Assembly (NCBI RefSeq): GCF_003797825.1
Contig: NZ_RKME01000012.1
Location: forward strand, 80,108-144,107
DNA length: 64,000 nucleotides
Direction: 5' to 3'
Source of the DNA: Gordonia sp. OPL2
Lineage (GTDB): Bacteria > Actinomycetota > Actinomycetes > Mycobacteriales > Mycobacteriaceae
The position numbers were made by a program, and so were the translations under genes. The notes beneath the pieces were generated by a model. That model had not been told where the DNA came from. It did not search any database and saw only the letters and a list, made by a program, of their open reading frames with translations. Shown here in pieces: positions 8,766 to 18,737 of the stretch; position 1 is the first letter of the stretch, and each line of letters begins with the position of its first letter.

Positions 8766-9458
8766 TCAGTCCAGCAGTCGCTCGTAGGCGGCGACGAACA
8801 GCGCCACGCAGACCTCGAGGATCGCGTCCAGCTCGAAGAGGTCCGCGGGCACCCCGGCGGCCCTGTCCGAAGCGAACTCCCCCGCCGAACTCGTGTGCCA
8901 GTCGACCAGCAGCTGGGTGACCGCGCCGACGAGTCCGATGGCGGTGAGGCGTTGCGGACGCTGCGCGGGCCGGTCACCGAGTGCAAGAGTGAGGATCAGA
9001 TCGGCCCAGCCGTGGATCGCGGTGAGCCGCAAACGTTCGAGATCAGGATGGACGCCGACGACCTCGACGAGCATGATCCGTGCGCGCCGGGGATTCTCGG
9101 CGAGCGTGCGGATGAAGGCCTCCAGAGTCGCGCGGGCGACGGCGGGCGCATCCGGCGAAGCGACACCTGCTCCCCCGCGATCGGCGACATACGCCGATGC
9201 CGCCGCCACGGTCGACGACCGGGCCACCGCGACGCAGTCGTCGTACACCGCGGCCAGCAGTGCATGACGATCTGTGAACGACTCATAGAAGTAGCGCTGG
9301 GTGAGGCCGGCGTGATCGCAGATGCGTTTGATGGTGACGTTGGCGAACCCCTCCGTCCCGAACAGCTCCACGCCGGCGGCGACGAGGTCGGCACGACGCC
9401 GCGCCCGGCGTTCGTCCGCGTCGGCTCCCCCATAGCGGCGGCCTTCGGGCGTGGACAC
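8766..9458 (-). CDS. TetR-family repressor divergent to a sterol-desaturase-like gene
   Basis: A 230-residue TetR regulator. The helix-turn-helix spans about residues 20-65 (LVAAGVELFGTEGFANVTIKRICDHAGLTQRYFYESF), the signature at its end being RYFYESF. The ligand domain is generic. It is transcribed away from the hydroxylase gene at 9607; the 148-base gap holds two 22-bp palindromes that are probably its operators, so it should repress itself and the hydroxylase. Together with that gene and the secreted hydrolase it interrupts the otherwise conserved sigM-murJ junction. Confidence 0.9.
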   Translation of the reverse strand: MSTPEGRRYGGADADERRARRRADLVAAGVELFGTEGFANVTIKRICDHAGLTQRYFYESFTDRHALLAAVYDDCVAVARSSTVAAASAYVADRGGAGVASPDAPAVARATLEAFIRTLAENPRRARIMLVEVVGVHPDLERLRLTAIHGWADLILTLALGDRPAQRPQRLTAIGLVGAVTQLLVDWHTSSAGEFASDRAAGVPADLFELDAILEVCVALFVAAYERLLD

Positions 9459-9533
9459 TCGTTCGGCTCCTTCGGTGTCGTCGGCGGCAGGTCCGTGCAG
9501 GTCGCAGCGATGGCGGGCCTTTACAGGACTCTA

Positions 9534-9555
9534 TCTGACACGCTATCGTGTCAGA
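9534..9555. promoter_or_regulatory. TetR operator, copy 1 (perfect palindrome)
   Basis: TCTGACACG-N4-CGTGTCAGA is a perfect 22-bp palindrome in the divergent TetR/hydroxylase gap, beginning 76 bases before the TetR start codon. Length and symmetry fit a TetR dimer site. Confidence 0.8.
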
Positions 9556-9564
9556 AATCTTCGA

Positions 9565-9586
9565 TCTGACATGTTGCCGTGTCAGA
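9565..9586. promoter_or_regulatory. TetR operator, copy 2 (one mismatch)
   Basis: TCTGACATG-N4-CGTGTCAGA repeats the first operator 31 bases further on, about three helical turns, so two dimers could bind the same DNA face. It ends 21 bases before the hydroxylase start codon, where it would block transcription. Confidence 0.8.
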
Positions 9587-9606
9587 TGGCGGGCAGGAGA
9601 ACCGAG

Positions 9607-10575
9607 ATGCTGGACTTCCTTCCGGAGGCGATGCGTGAACCGACCGTGGTCGCGATCCCCTTCTTCGTGACGATGGTCGCGCTGGAGTGGCTGGCCGCGT
9701 GGAAGCTCGACCACACCGACGCCGAACGCCCGTCGTCGCGCGCCGACGGCACGCTCTCGGAACGCGGCTCGTACAACATCCGGGACTCGCGTGCGAGCCT
9801 GCTGATGGGGCTGGTCTCGATCGCGACCAGTGCAGGATGGAAAGCGCTTGCACTGCTGGCCTACTCGGCGATCTTTGCCTACCTCGCCCCATGGCAGCTA
9901 CCGGAGAGTGCCTGGTACAGCTGGGTGATCGCCTTCGTCGGCCTGGATTTCCTGTTCTACTGGGAGCACCGGATCGCGCATCGCGTGCGGTTGGTCTGGG
10001 CCACCCATCAGGCCCACCATTCCAGCGAGTACTTCAATTTCACGACGGCGCTGCGACAGAAGTGGAACAACAGTGCCGGAATTCTCATGTGGTTGCCGCT
10101 GCCGCTGCTCGGTGTCCCGCCGGCCCTGGTGTTCGCGGCGTACTCCCTGAATCTGATCTACCAGTTCTGGATTCACACCGAGCACATCGGAAAGCTCTGG
10201 GCTCCGGTGGAATTCGTGTTCAACACCCCCTCCCATCACCGGGTGCACCACGGAAGCGACGCCGACTACCTCGACCGCAACTACGGCGGCACCTTCATCA
10301 TCTGGGACCGGATGTTCGGCACCTTTGCGCCCGAGACGCATCGCCCGACCTATGGCCTGACGAAACCCGTGGAGACGTACAACATCTGGCGGTTGCAGAC
10401 TCATGAGTACGCTGCGATCGCGCGCGAGGTGAGACATGCCCGCGGCCTGCGTACCCGTCTCGGCCTGGTGTTCGGCCCGCCGGGGTGGGCACCGGCGAGC
10501 GCGACTCGCGGGGAGCACGGTCCTCACCTCACGGGCAGTGTGGTCACCGTGTCCGACGACAGCAGCAAGGTGTAG
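9607..10575 (+). CDS. Sterol desaturase / fatty-acid hydroxylase family membrane enzyme
   Basis: A 322-residue di-iron membrane hydroxylase. The histidine clusters are HRIAH, HQAHHS and a C-terminal HHRVHHG, the HxxxH/HxxHH/HxxHH set of the family. Four or so membrane helices are visible (FFVTMVALEWLA; LLMGLVSIATSAGWKALALLAYSAIFAYLA; WVIAFVGLDFLFYW; the hydrophobic stretch before EHIGKLW). It probably hydroxylates or desaturates a lipid or terpenoid. ATG 9607 has AGGAGA 7 bases upstream; the frame extends back across the operators to 9451 without support. Its 3' end overlaps the convergent secreted hydrolase by 52 bases. Confidence 0.88.
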   Translation: MLDFLPEAMREPTVVAIPFFVTMVALEWLAAWKLDHTDAERPSSRADGTLSERGSYNIRDSRASLLMGLVSIATSAGWKALALLAYSAIFAYLAPWQLPESAWYSWVIAFVGLDFLFYWEHRIAHRVRLVWATHQAHHSSEYFNFTTALRQKWNNSAGILMWLPLPLLGVPPALVFAAYSLNLIYQFWIHTEHIGKLWAPVEFVFNTPSHHRVHHGSDADYLDRNYGGTFIIWDRMFGTFAPETHRPTYGLTKPVETYNIWRLQTHEYAAIAREVRHARGLRTRLGLVFGPPGWAPASATRGEHGPHLTGSVVTVSDDSSKV

Positions 10576-11516
10576 TAACTGCCGCCCGGGTAGTAGGCGG
10601 CCGTGCGTCGGCCGGAGAAGAGGTCGGCGGTCCAGTGGGCGGCGAGCCGCCGCAGCACCCGGCCGTTGCGTGACCGGGGTGCGGCGAACTCGGAAGCGAT
10701 GCCGATGAGGTCCGTCGAGTCGCCTTCGACGTCGATGTGGATGCCGGTGGTCAGAGCGACTCCCAGGAAGTCCTGCCGGGTCGTCCGCTCGATCCACCGC
10801 ACACCCTGACCGAAGGTGTTCGACAGCGAGGGTTGTGAGGCGATGACCCGGATGGGCAGTCCGGCCTTGCCGAGGTCGCGCGCCGAATTGTGAAAGTTGT
10901 TCCCCAGGAACGAGTTCACCGGATCGAACAGCATGAGTCCCCGAAGCCGAGGGTAGTCGGACGGGTCCCCCGTACGCACGGCGTCGGCAGCGGTGAGTGC
11001 GAACTCCCCACCCGCGGAATGCCCCGAGAAGACGAGACTGTCCGGCACCCTAGGCGCGGGCCGTCCGGAGACCCGCGCCGCTGCCGACAGGCTCTGTTCC
11101 ACCGCGCTGTGCGGCCGGTGACCCTGCGCGAAGGTGAGTGCCAGGGAGCGGATGAAATCTGTGTTGTCCGTGGCGTTGAAGGCGACGCCGCACCCCGAGA
11201 CACTCACCGAGTCGAGGGAGGTGGCCGCGACGAGAAGACCGCTGTCGGCATACGACGACGCGAGGACTCGTAGATTGTCGGCCGTGCGGGCGAAACCGTG
11301 CTGGAGCCAGATGAGACCGGTGGGGTTACCTGTCGGGATGTACCAACGTACCGGGACCGACGTCGGTCGGTGGTCACAGGTCGTCGCCAGTGTCGACGTG
11401 GCGACGGTGTGATTGCCTGCTGCCCAGGCGTTTCCGGTATGTCCAGACACCAGGGCGGCAGCCGCTGCGCACAGCGTGGCGACGAGGGTGACGATGACGC
11501 GTGCGAGGCGTGCCAT
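10524..11516 (-). CDS. Secreted alpha/beta hydrolase
   Basis: A 330-residue exported protein. Residues 1-33 form a signal peptide (RLARVIVTLVATLCAAAAALVSG, cleavage near AWA-A). The mature part has an alpha/beta-hydrolase layout: LIWLQHGFARTADN as oxyanion region, nucleophile elbow FSGHSAGGEFAL, an acid candidate in MLFDPVNSF and a late histidine in TTGIHIDVEGDS. Two cysteines (TTCDHRP and SGCGVAF) may pair outside the cell. Similar proteins are annotated as lipases or esterases; the substrate is unknown. The stop lies 52 bases inside the end of the convergent hydroxylase gene. Confidence 0.8.
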   Translation of the reverse strand: MARLARVIVTLVATLCAAAAALVSGHTGNAWAAGNHTVATSTLATTCDHRPTSVPVRWYIPTGNPTGLIWLQHGFARTADNLRVLASSYADSGLLVAATSLDSVSVSGCGVAFNATDNTDFIRSLALTFAQGHRPHSAVEQSLSAAARVSGRPAPRVPDSLVFSGHSAGGEFALTAADAVRTGDPSDYPRLRGLMLFDPVNSFLGNNFHNSARDLGKAGLPIRVIASQPSLSNTFGQGVRWIERTTRQDFLGVALTTGIHIDVEGDSTDLIGIASEFAAPRSRNGRVLRRLAAHWTADLFSGRRTAAYYPGGSYYTLLLSSDTVTTLPVR

Positions 11517-11706
11517 GTCGATCCCCTACTCCGAGTTCATCGACGTGGGGGTGGCTCGGGCGAGGATGGCGCCGCCCGCCATGCCCACGGAACCGACCGC
11601 ATGGCAGCCGACGGGGGCAGCGGTCAGGAGGTCCCGGGTGCCGGACGGCGGCGGGGGTGTGGCAGGTCGGCGGCGGATGAGCACATCTATGTGTACCCCT
11701 CCGGTG

Positions 11707-14700
11707 TCAGGCGGACATGGAGATCTGCCCGATCTGGGCCTGATATCCGTTGGGCGCCTGCGGCAGCGATGTCAGCCACACCATCACGAAGGGGCTTTGC
11801 TGCGGGTTGGGCACGGTGATGGTCGTCCTCGGCTGATCCACCGTCCCCGCGGCGATCTCACGTGTCTGCGCGAGGGTGGGCTGGGCGGTCGCGGAGGTGC
11901 GGATCGAGACGGCGAATCCGGGTGTCGGGGACGCGATGGTGACCGTCTTGACGGCCTTGGGGCCCCCGAGGTTGAACATCAGCCCGAGGCCTGGCTTGAG
12001 ACCGCCGAAGTCCGCCGAGCCGCGGTAGGTGTCGGTCCGCCAGGGTGGGGCGGCGCCGCTGATCACGTTGCCCAGGTTGGCCGTGCTGTCGGGCGGCTGA
12101 TTCGACAGGTCGACGAGGCTGACGCCCTGCAGCGGGATCGGGGCAGGCGCCGCCGGTGGGGGCGCGGCGGCCCCGGCGGTCTCGGGAGCCGGTGGCGCCG
12201 ACGACGTGGTGAGGATCGAGTCGATGTCGGTGTTCTCACCGTCGGAGCCGAAGATGTTGGTGGCCCAGACGATCAGCGCGATCACGATGAACAGGGTGAG
12301 CAGCCCGGCGCCGACGAGGAGGGCCACATTGCGTCGGCCCTGCTGTTCAGGAGCCTTCTCCGGCTGGGACGACGCCATCGCGATCGGTGGTGCGTCTCCG
12401 GTGATCGCCGGGAGCATGTCGGTGTTCAGGTCGACGACGGTTGCCTGATCGAGGACGTGCTGGACCGTCCCGGCGGTCCGGATCCCGCGCTGGCCGTCGA
12501 GCGCCCGGGCGGCCACCGCCGAGATCTCGAACGGCGTCTCCGGGCGTGCCTTGCGCGGCTCGATCGGGTTGCCCTTGTCGTCGGGCTCGGCGATCGGCAG
12601 ACCGCCGACCGGTTCGGTGGTGTCGTCGGTGGTGACGAGATCGGTGCCGTTCTCCGGATCGAGCGGCCAACGGGCCAGCAGCAGTGCGTAGAGCACGGCC
12701 CCCAGACCGCGGACGTCAGAGGACTTGTCGTCGCCGGCGAGCGTGCCGGGGAAGGCGAGCACGGCGTTGCCGTCGGTACTGATCCGGATCCGGTCGGGAT
12801 GATCGATCGACAGTGCGCCGCCGGAACGATGGGTGATCTCGGCGGCGGCCGCGAGCGCGCGGACGGCGCGGGCGGCGCCGATCGGGGACGGCTGGGATCG
12901 GGCGACCTCGGTGAGCGATGAGCCCGGAACCCACTCGGTGACGACGATCCCGCCCGACGACCCGCGGACGACATCGAGGACGCGGGCCACTCCGGCAGAG
13001 GAGATCTGTCCGAGCCGCAGGGTCCGCGACAGCACGCCCTGCGGGCCCTCGTCGGTGATCTTCGCCGACTCACCACGTTCGGGCGGCGGCGCGAGTTGGT
13101 CGGCGTCGACGAACGTCAGCGCCACCTCACGGTCGAGGTTGATGTCGAGCGCGCGCCAGAACTGGAGTCCGCGAGTGCCGCCGTGATGATCGAGCAGGCG
13201 ATACCGGCCGCCGGCGACGGCCGCGCCCGGAACCAGTCGGGGGCCACGGGGCCGGGGACGTGCGGTTGGCCCAGCCGGACCCGATTGCGCATGACCTCGA
13301 TCTGCCCGACTGCGATCCGACTGATCGCGATCCGGCTCACGACGATCGGAAGCGTCTGTCTCGGAAGCAGATTCGGGCGTATCGGACGTCGGGGCCGTCG
13401 ACGGGTCGGAGATCTGCTCGGTCGCCGGGTCGATGCCGTCGCCGCGGGACGCTCCGATGGCCTGCGACCGATCGTCGACGGTCACCGAGCCCTTGTCCGG
13501 AGCGTCCGGGATGATCTCGGTGTCCCCGGTGGACCCGATCTCATTCTCACTCACGCGCCGAGCTCCTCTCCTGCGATATCGCATGTCACGGGGTGCATGG
13601 AGCCGCATCTCGCCACCGTCGCGCAAACGCGCGGCACCGCCGCTGTGAACCGAGTACGACTGCCATGTGGCGGTGCCCCGGTCGAATCGCCGGAGCACCT
13701 GTACCTGACCAGAGTACGGGAGCGACTCATCGGTGTTGATCCGCGGAAACTGAACCGTGATGGTCGGTGCCGATTCTGTTACCGGACTCTCAGGTGGAGC
13801 CAAGGCGGGGATGAACCGGCCGAGCATGCGCCGCACCGACATCCCGATCGACACCACGTCGGGAACCCGGGCCGCGGCCAGTCCGGCGTAGGTGACACCG
13901 AGCACGACGACCGCTGTCAAGACCAGGTACACCAGTGATCCGAACTTGCCGACCTCACTCGTGAGTCGGTGCAGTCCGGACAGATTCGAGACCGCCCAGA
14001 CGATCGCGGTCACCCCGATCGAGACGCCGAGGGTCACCAGGGTGGTGCGGTAGACGTCGGTCAGTTTCTCGTTGTGCAGTCGTCGGCGCAACAGGTAGTG
14101 GCCGACGATCGCGCCGACCAGATAACCCAGACCGTTCGACAACGCGAGCCATCGGACGACCATCTCCGGATCGGAGAACAGCACGGGTCCCAGATAGGAC
14201 GACACGACCTTGACCGCCGTGATGCCGAGGACCATCGCGGTCGGCGTCCACGCGTCCTGGCGGGCGTAGAAGACGCGGAGCTGAACCAGGGTCATCGCGT
14301 ACGGGATGATCGTGAACGCACCCCAGGCGAGGACCGAGCCGAGCTGGGAAGCGGTGTCGGCGTCGAACCGTCCGAAGTTGAACACGGCGATACCGATGGC
14401 CGGCCCGAAGAAGGTCATGTACGCGACGACCGGTACCAGCGCCACCATCGTGAGTCGCGTCGCCAGGGAGAGGTCGTCGACGACGGCGTGGTCGTCGTCG
14501 GCGGCCGCGTGCCGGGACAGTCGCGGCATGATCGCGGTCAGGATCGTCACGCCCAGCACGCCGTACGGCAACTGGAGCAACTGCCAGTGGGTGGCGTAGA
14601 CGCTGATGCCGGAGGCGTCGGCGTGCGCGGCGATGCGATAGGTGACGATGAGGCCGACCTGCAGGATCGCGACGTAGGTGACGATCGCGAGGGCCATGTT

Positions 14701-15804
14701 GCCGAACAGTCGCAGGCGGGCGTCGATGCCCCACTTCCACGCCAGCCGCACGCCTGCGCGCTTGATCCACGGCAGTAGGACGCCGGCCTGCATGACGACA
14801 CCGAGGGTGGTGCCGATGCCCAGCACCAGCAATTGAGGATCGGTCATCCGGACCGGGTTGAGCGTGATCTCACCCGGCATCAGCGCGTACAGCACCAGGG
14901 TCGCGATCTGCACGATGTTGTTGAGCACCGGGGCCCACGCGCCGGGTTTGAAGAACCCCTTCATGTTCAGGATCGCGATGAACAGCGCGGACATGCCGTA
15001 GAAGAGGATCTCCGGCAGGAGCAGATAGGCGAGTGCGGTGGTGAGGGATCGGTTGACGTCGCCGTCACCGACGTTGAGGAATGTCAGCAGCGGTGCGGCG
15101 ATCATCGCCACGACCGTCGCCGTGCCCAGCGTGACGACGGCCAGCGTGAAGATCCGGTTGATGAAGTCGCGACCGCCGTCGGGATCCTCGGCCTCGGCGC
15201 GGACGAGCACCGGGATCACGATCGCGGTGAGCACGGCGCCGAGGACGACCTCGGCGATCATGCTCGGCAGCACGTAGGCGGCCTGGAAGGCGGACGCGAT
15301 CGCCGGGCCGAGCATGGCCAGCACCAGCACGGTACGGATGAACCCGGTGATGCGACTGGTCAGTGTGGCCAGCGCGATCGAACCGCTGGTCCTCAGGATG
15401 CTGGAGTCGGAATCGCGGGCCAGCTCGTTCGACGGACTCGTGTCCGGCGGGTTCCCGTCGGGTCCGGTGGAGCTGCGCGGTTGTGTCAGCGTGCCCGCGC
15501 TGCGGGACGTCCGGCCACTCTCGGGGCCGGATGGGTCGGCGGCGCCGCGCCCAGGCGGGTTCTGAACCGGCGGATTCTGACCCTGCGGATTCTGCCCCGG
15601 CGGGACCTGACGGGGTGCGGGGCGCGACGGGATGTGGCGCGGCGGCGGGGGTGCGCCGCGGCCGGCGAGAGGCGGCTGGTCGGCGACCGGACCGGACAGC
15701 GGCGCGGGACCGCGGGGGCCACGACGCCGAGGGTCGTCCGCCCCGCCGGGCGGAATCCGGCGGGGTGCTGCTCGACGCGGCTCGCGTGGTCCCTGGTCGG
15801 TCAT
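11707..15804 (-). CDS. murJ: MurJ lipid II flippase fused to a pseudokinase (Rv3910-type)
   Basis: A 1365-residue membrane protein. Residues 1-125 are a disordered Pro/Arg-rich cytoplasmic tail. MurJ/MviN starts near residue 135 (SIALATLTSRITGFIRTVLV) with about 14 membrane helices to about 660. A charged linker (to about 850) leads to a kinase-like domain (GGRYRLLDHHGGTRGLQFWRA). That domain lacks the VAIK lysine (VALTFVD), HRD (SIDHPDRI) and DFG (AFPGTL), so it is a pseudokinase, as in mycobacterial MurJ where it recruits FhaA after PknB phosphorylation. One further helix (VALLVGAGLLTLFIVIALIVW) precedes an outer beta-rich sugar-binding-like domain. Its start overlaps the upstream gene by 4 bases (ATGA), so translation is coupled. 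Confidence 0.93.
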   Translation of the reverse strand: MTDQGPREPRRAAPRRIPPGGADDPRRRGPRGPAPLSGPVADQPPLAGRGAPPPPRHIPSRPAPRQVPPGQNPQGQNPPVQNPPGRGAADPSGPESGRTSRSAGTLTQPRSSTGPDGNPPDTSPSNELARDSDSSILRTSGSIALATLTSRITGFIRTVLVLAMLGPAIASAFQAAYVLPSMIAEVVLGAVLTAIVIPVLVRAEAEDPDGGRDFINRIFTLAVVTLGTATVVAMIAAPLLTFLNVGDGDVNRSLTTALAYLLLPEILFYGMSALFIAILNMKGFFKPGAWAPVLNNIVQIATLVLYALMPGEITLNPVRMTDPQLLVLGIGTTLGVVMQAGVLLPWIKRAGVRLAWKWGIDARLRLFGNMALAIVTYVAILQVGLIVTYRIAAHADASGISVYATHWQLLQLPYGVLGVTILTAIMPRLSRHAAADDDHAVVDDLSLATRLTMVALVPVVAYMTFFGPAIGIAVFNFGRFDADTASQLGSVLAWGAFTIIPYAMTLVQLRVFYARQDAWTPTAMVLGITAVKVVSSYLGPVLFSDPEMVVRWLALSNGLGYLVGAIVGHYLLRRRLHNEKLTDVYRTTLVTLGVSIGVTAIVWAVSNLSGLHRLTSEVGKFGSLVYLVLTAVVVLGVTYAGLAAARVPDVVSIGMSVRRMLGRFIPALAPPESPVTESAPTITVQFPRINTDESLPYSGQVQVLRRFDRGTATWQSYSVHSGGAARLRDGGEMRLHAPRDMRYRRRGARRVSENEIGSTGDTEIIPDAPDKGSVTVDDRSQAIGASRGDGIDPATEQISDPSTAPTSDTPESASETDASDRREPDRDQSDRSRADRGHAQSGPAGPTARPRPRGPRLVPGAAVAGGRYRLLDHHGGTRGLQFWRALDINLDREVALTFVDADQLAPPPERGESAKITDEGPQGVLSRTLRLGQISSAGVARVLDVVRGSSGGIVVTEWVPGSSLTEVARSQPSPIGAARAVRALAAAAEITHRSGGALSIDHPDRIRISTDGNAVLAFPGTLAGDDKSSDVRGLGAVLYALLLARWPLDPENGTDLVTTDDTTEPVGGLPIAEPDDKGNPIEPRKARPETPFEISAVAARALDGQRGIRTAGTVQHVLDQATVVDLNTDMLPAITGDAPPIAMASSQPEKAPEQQGRRNVALLVGAGLLTLFIVIALIVWATNIFGSDGENTDIDSILTTSSAPPAPETAGAAAPPPAAPAPIPLQGVSLVDLSNQPPDSTANLGNVISGAAPPWRTDTYRGSADFGGLKPGLGLMFNLGGPKAVKTVTIASPTPGFAVSIRTSATAQPTLAQTREIAAGTVDQPRTTITVPNPQQSPFVMVWLTSLPQAPNGYQAQIGQISMSA

Positions 15805-18737
15805 GGCCTTTCTCGGTCGGTCGTGCCCGGCGTGGGCGTCTCGTCGGTTCGCTCCGGTCCTGCTTCCTGCGCGTCGGCCGGATCTGCGTCCGATCGGTCT
15901 GTGTCTCCCTGGTCGTGGTCTCCCCGGTCGTGGAGGATCGGGTCCTCGAGTGCCCGGTGTTCCTCCTGATGCAGGGTACGGCGACGTTGCTGATACGTGC
16001 TGCCGGCGAGGAGCCGTTCGTGCTCATCGGGGTCGGGACGGTCCTCGTCGGCGGGGTCGGGTTGACCGCGGAACCGGTGCCACAGCCGGCGTGCGGTCAG
16101 CAGCACCAACGCGATCCCGGCGATGATCGTCACGTAGAACAGCGGTTTCCCGTAGGCATTGGCGTGGACGGACAGGCTGATCGGTGAGCCCAGCGAGATG
16201 CCGCTCGACGTCGACATCCCGATCGTGACGGTGATCGCCTCGGAGTTCTCCGCGCGTGTCGGCAGTTGGATCTGCCGGGTTCCGTTCGCCGGGATCTCGA
16301 TGACACCGAGATCGCCGACATCGAGTTCCGGCGGCGCCGACACGTCGATACGCACGCGGATCGGCAACGCGAGGTCGTTGCGGACGACCAGGAGGAGCGG
16401 ACTGCGTTCGGAGGCGAGGGTGTATCGACCGCCGGGGTCGAGGATCGTGACGGAGTTCCGCATACGCGCCAGGGTGGTGTCGACCGCTCCGATCCGGCCG
16501 TCGCGTTCGGTCCGCATCTGCGCCCGCACCGCAGGCGCCTCACGGTCCGGACTGCGGACGGACCGCAGCAGGTCCTCGCGCAGGGGGGCCACGTAGCGCT
16601 CCGGCGACGCCGCCACATCCGCCGAGTTCATCAGCGACGCCTGCAGCTGGAACGTGAGGTCCGCATGGTCGCGGATGGTGGACGCGGTGCGATCGTCGAC
16701 GGCGAGTCCCAGTGAGGCGAGCGGGTCGACACCCGGTGGTGGGACGAAGCGGGCACCCTCGGTCGTCGTGTCGAGGTCGCCGACGACGTCCGACAGCGGT
16801 CCGGGGGAGGCCGCACCCGATTCCAACAGGACTGTGGCGGTGGTGAAGAGGGCGTTGGCGTCGTCGGTCGACGGCGCCCAGTAGGTCGGCGGCACGACGA
16901 ACGAGCTGCGACCCGACACGGGCAGCGGCGACCGCGCAGCACCCTCGCCGCGCTCCGGGGAGGCGATCGAGGGGTAGGCGAGCGCGGAGAGGGCGGCCTG
17001 GCGGCGGGCCGTGGGGGACTCGTCGTCGACGGACACCCGTTGGGCGGGCGGCGTGAGCGGCGTCGTCGCGGGGGCGTTGCCGGCGGCGGCGAGCGCAGCG
17101 GTCACCGACGGATCGCTGGTCTGCACGCGTAGGTCGCCGACGCGGTAGTCGCCGGTCGGGGTCGAGCGCGTGGGATCGACACTCGTCGTCGACGTGACGG
17201 CCTTGCCGATTCCCGCCGACGTGAGCACGTTCGCACCGGTCGTGTCGATGGCCCCCAGGGCCGGGATGGTCAGTCCGCGGACGCTACGCACGCCGAGGAT
17301 GGCGTCGACGACATCCGAGGGTGTCGTCAGTGCCGCGTCGGTCAGGCCGGAGTTGGCGATGCGCGACAGCGAGGTGAGGTCGGCCTGCGCGAACGGCAAC
17401 GCGACGGTACACATCCGCGACGACACGTCGCGGAGTTCGGCGAGCCAGTCCGCGGCCGCCGACTGTCCGGTGCCGGGCGTCGTCGGCGACGTCGGGTCCA
17501 TCGGGTCCGATGACACCTCGTAGCCCAGCGACATCGCCCGGACCGTCACCAGCAGATCGGGATCGATCGCCAGGCACATGCTCTGCTCGAGTTTCGACGG
17601 CTGCCTGCCAGTCGGGGCGGTCGGTTGCCCCGACGTCGCCGGTTGTCCCGACTGCGCCGGCGCCGATGACTCGGGCGGCTGTGACGCCCCGTTGCCGCTG
17701 GTCGCGGGCTGGGAACCGGGCGGCAGCGAGGTGTCGTCATCAGTACCGCCGTCATCGGTGCCGCCGTCGTTCGGGTCACCGTCGTTCGGATCGCCGTCGG
17801 ACCCGTCGTCGCCGGTCACCGATCGTGCCGACGCGAGGAGCGTGTCGAGCCGTCCGCCCGGCGACAACGACCGCGCGAGGTCGTCGCCGACGAGCCGCAC
17901 CGGTTCGGTGTTGCCCCCGAGGACGCCGGGGGTGAGTTGCGGCGGCGCCGACAGCGGCCAGAGCATCGTGAGCCGCGACGGGCTCGACAGGTCGGCCGAC
18001 ACGGAACCGTCGGACCCGAGGTCGGTGTCGGCGGACTCGCTCCGACCCTCACTGGGATCGACGTACTGCTCGGCCCGGGCGCGGTCTGGCGGCAACGACA
18101 GCACCGGGAGCAGCGTGCGCGACTGCGCGAGTTTGGCCCGGTTCCCGTAGTCGGGCAGACCGTTGACATTGACATTCAGCGGGAACACACCGGTGCGCTG
18201 GATGTCGAGGCCGTTCTCTCCCGACAGCGACGCCGACACCGTGAACGAGATGGAGGAACCCGGTTGGAGTTCCATGGAGATCGGACGGAACGGAGTCGCG
18301 GCGCTGACGGGAACCGGTGTGACCGCGAGGCTGCTGCGCAACCCGGCGGCGTCGGACACGGCGTCGCCGCGTTCGAGTCGTACCGAGAGATTTCGCAGCA
18401 TCCGATCGCCGATGTTCTCCAGCCGGCCGGTGACGGTGACGACATTCGAGCCGCTGCTGGTGACCAACGACGGTGACATCGACGTCACCGAGAGCCGGAG
18501 GAAGTTGCTGGCGACCCCTTCGTCCGTGCCGTCGCCCGGGTCGGTCGTGGCCCCGGAGGCGGTGGTTCCGGAGTCGGTGCCGGACGGCGCTGAGGCCGCA
18601 GGCGCCGCCGACAACACGAGCATCGTGAGGACAGCCAGGACCGCGGCACACGCCCGGGCGATCCGGGATCCGGGACCTCGGGGCCCGGGGGTGGATGGGA
18701 GCAGAACCGGCCGGCGCAACACCCGGCCGTCAGGCAT
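15801..18737 (-). CDS. Exported membrane-anchored protein upstream of murJ (Rv3909-type)
   Basis: A large exported protein (978 residues) in the position of M. tuberculosis Rv3909, often listed as DUF6049. It has a signal helix ([26 protein letters not shown]), a long external part with Ser/Thr/Asp-rich low-complexity stretches ([21 protein letters not shown] region), and a C-terminal membrane helix ([23 protein letters not shown]) followed by an acidic cytoplasmic tail. Strand-rich segments with [25 protein letters not shown] suggest Ig-like folds. Location next to murJ, with a 4-base overlap, suggests a cell-envelope role; biochemical function is unknown. Start chosen at ATG 18737, which overlaps the mutT stop (ATGCCTGA); ATG 18803 is an alternative. 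Confidence 0.8.
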   Translation of the reverse strand: MPDGRVLRRPVLLPSTPGPRGPGSRIARACAAVLAVLTMLVLSAAPAASAPSGTDSGTTASGATTDPGDGTDEGVASNFLRLSVTSMSPSLVTSSGSNVVTVTGRLENIGDRMLRNLSVRLERGDAVSDAAGLRSSLAVTPVPVSAATPFRPISMELQPGSSISFTVSASLSGENGLDIQRTGVFPLNVNVNGLPDYGNRAKLAQSRTLLPVLSLPPDRARAEQYVDPSEGRSESADTDLGSDGSVSADLSSPSRLTMLWPLSAPPQLTPGVLGGNTEPVRLVGDDLARSLSPGGRLDTLLASARSVTGDDGSDGDPNDGDPNDGGTDDGGTDDDTSLPPGSQPATSGNGASQPPESSAPAQSGQPATSGQPTAPTGRQPSKLEQSMCLAIDPDLLVTVRAMSLGYEVSSDPMDPTSPTTPGTGQSAAADWLAELRDVSSRMCTVALPFAQADLTSLSRIANSGLTDAALTTPSDVVDAILGVRSVRGLTIPALGAIDTTGANVLTSAGIGKAVTSTTSVDPTRSTPTGDYRVGDLRVQTSDPSVTAALAAAGNAPATTPLTPPAQRVSVDDESPTARRQAALSALAYPSIASPERGEGAARSPLPVSGRSSFVVPPTYWAPSTDDANALFTTATVLLESGAASPGPLSDVVGDLDTTTEGARFVPPPGVDPLASLGLAVDDRTASTIRDHADLTFQLQASLMNSADVAASPERYVAPLREDLLRSVRSPDREAPAVRAQMRTERDGRIGAVDTTLARMRNSVTILDPGGRYTLASERSPLLLVVRNDLALPIRVRIDVSAPPELDVGDLGVIEIPANGTRQIQLPTRAENSEAITVTIGMSTSSGISLGSPISLSVHANAYGKPLFYVTIIAGIALVLLTARRLWHRFRGQPDPADEDRPDPDEHERLLAGSTYQQRRRTLHQEEHRALEDPILHDRGDHDQGDTDRSDADPADAQEAGPERTDETPTPGTTDRERP

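Noticed and set aside
11413..12921. 502-residue open frame opposite murJ
   Set aside because: Low-complexity Arg/Gly sequence antisense to the conserved murJ C-terminus.
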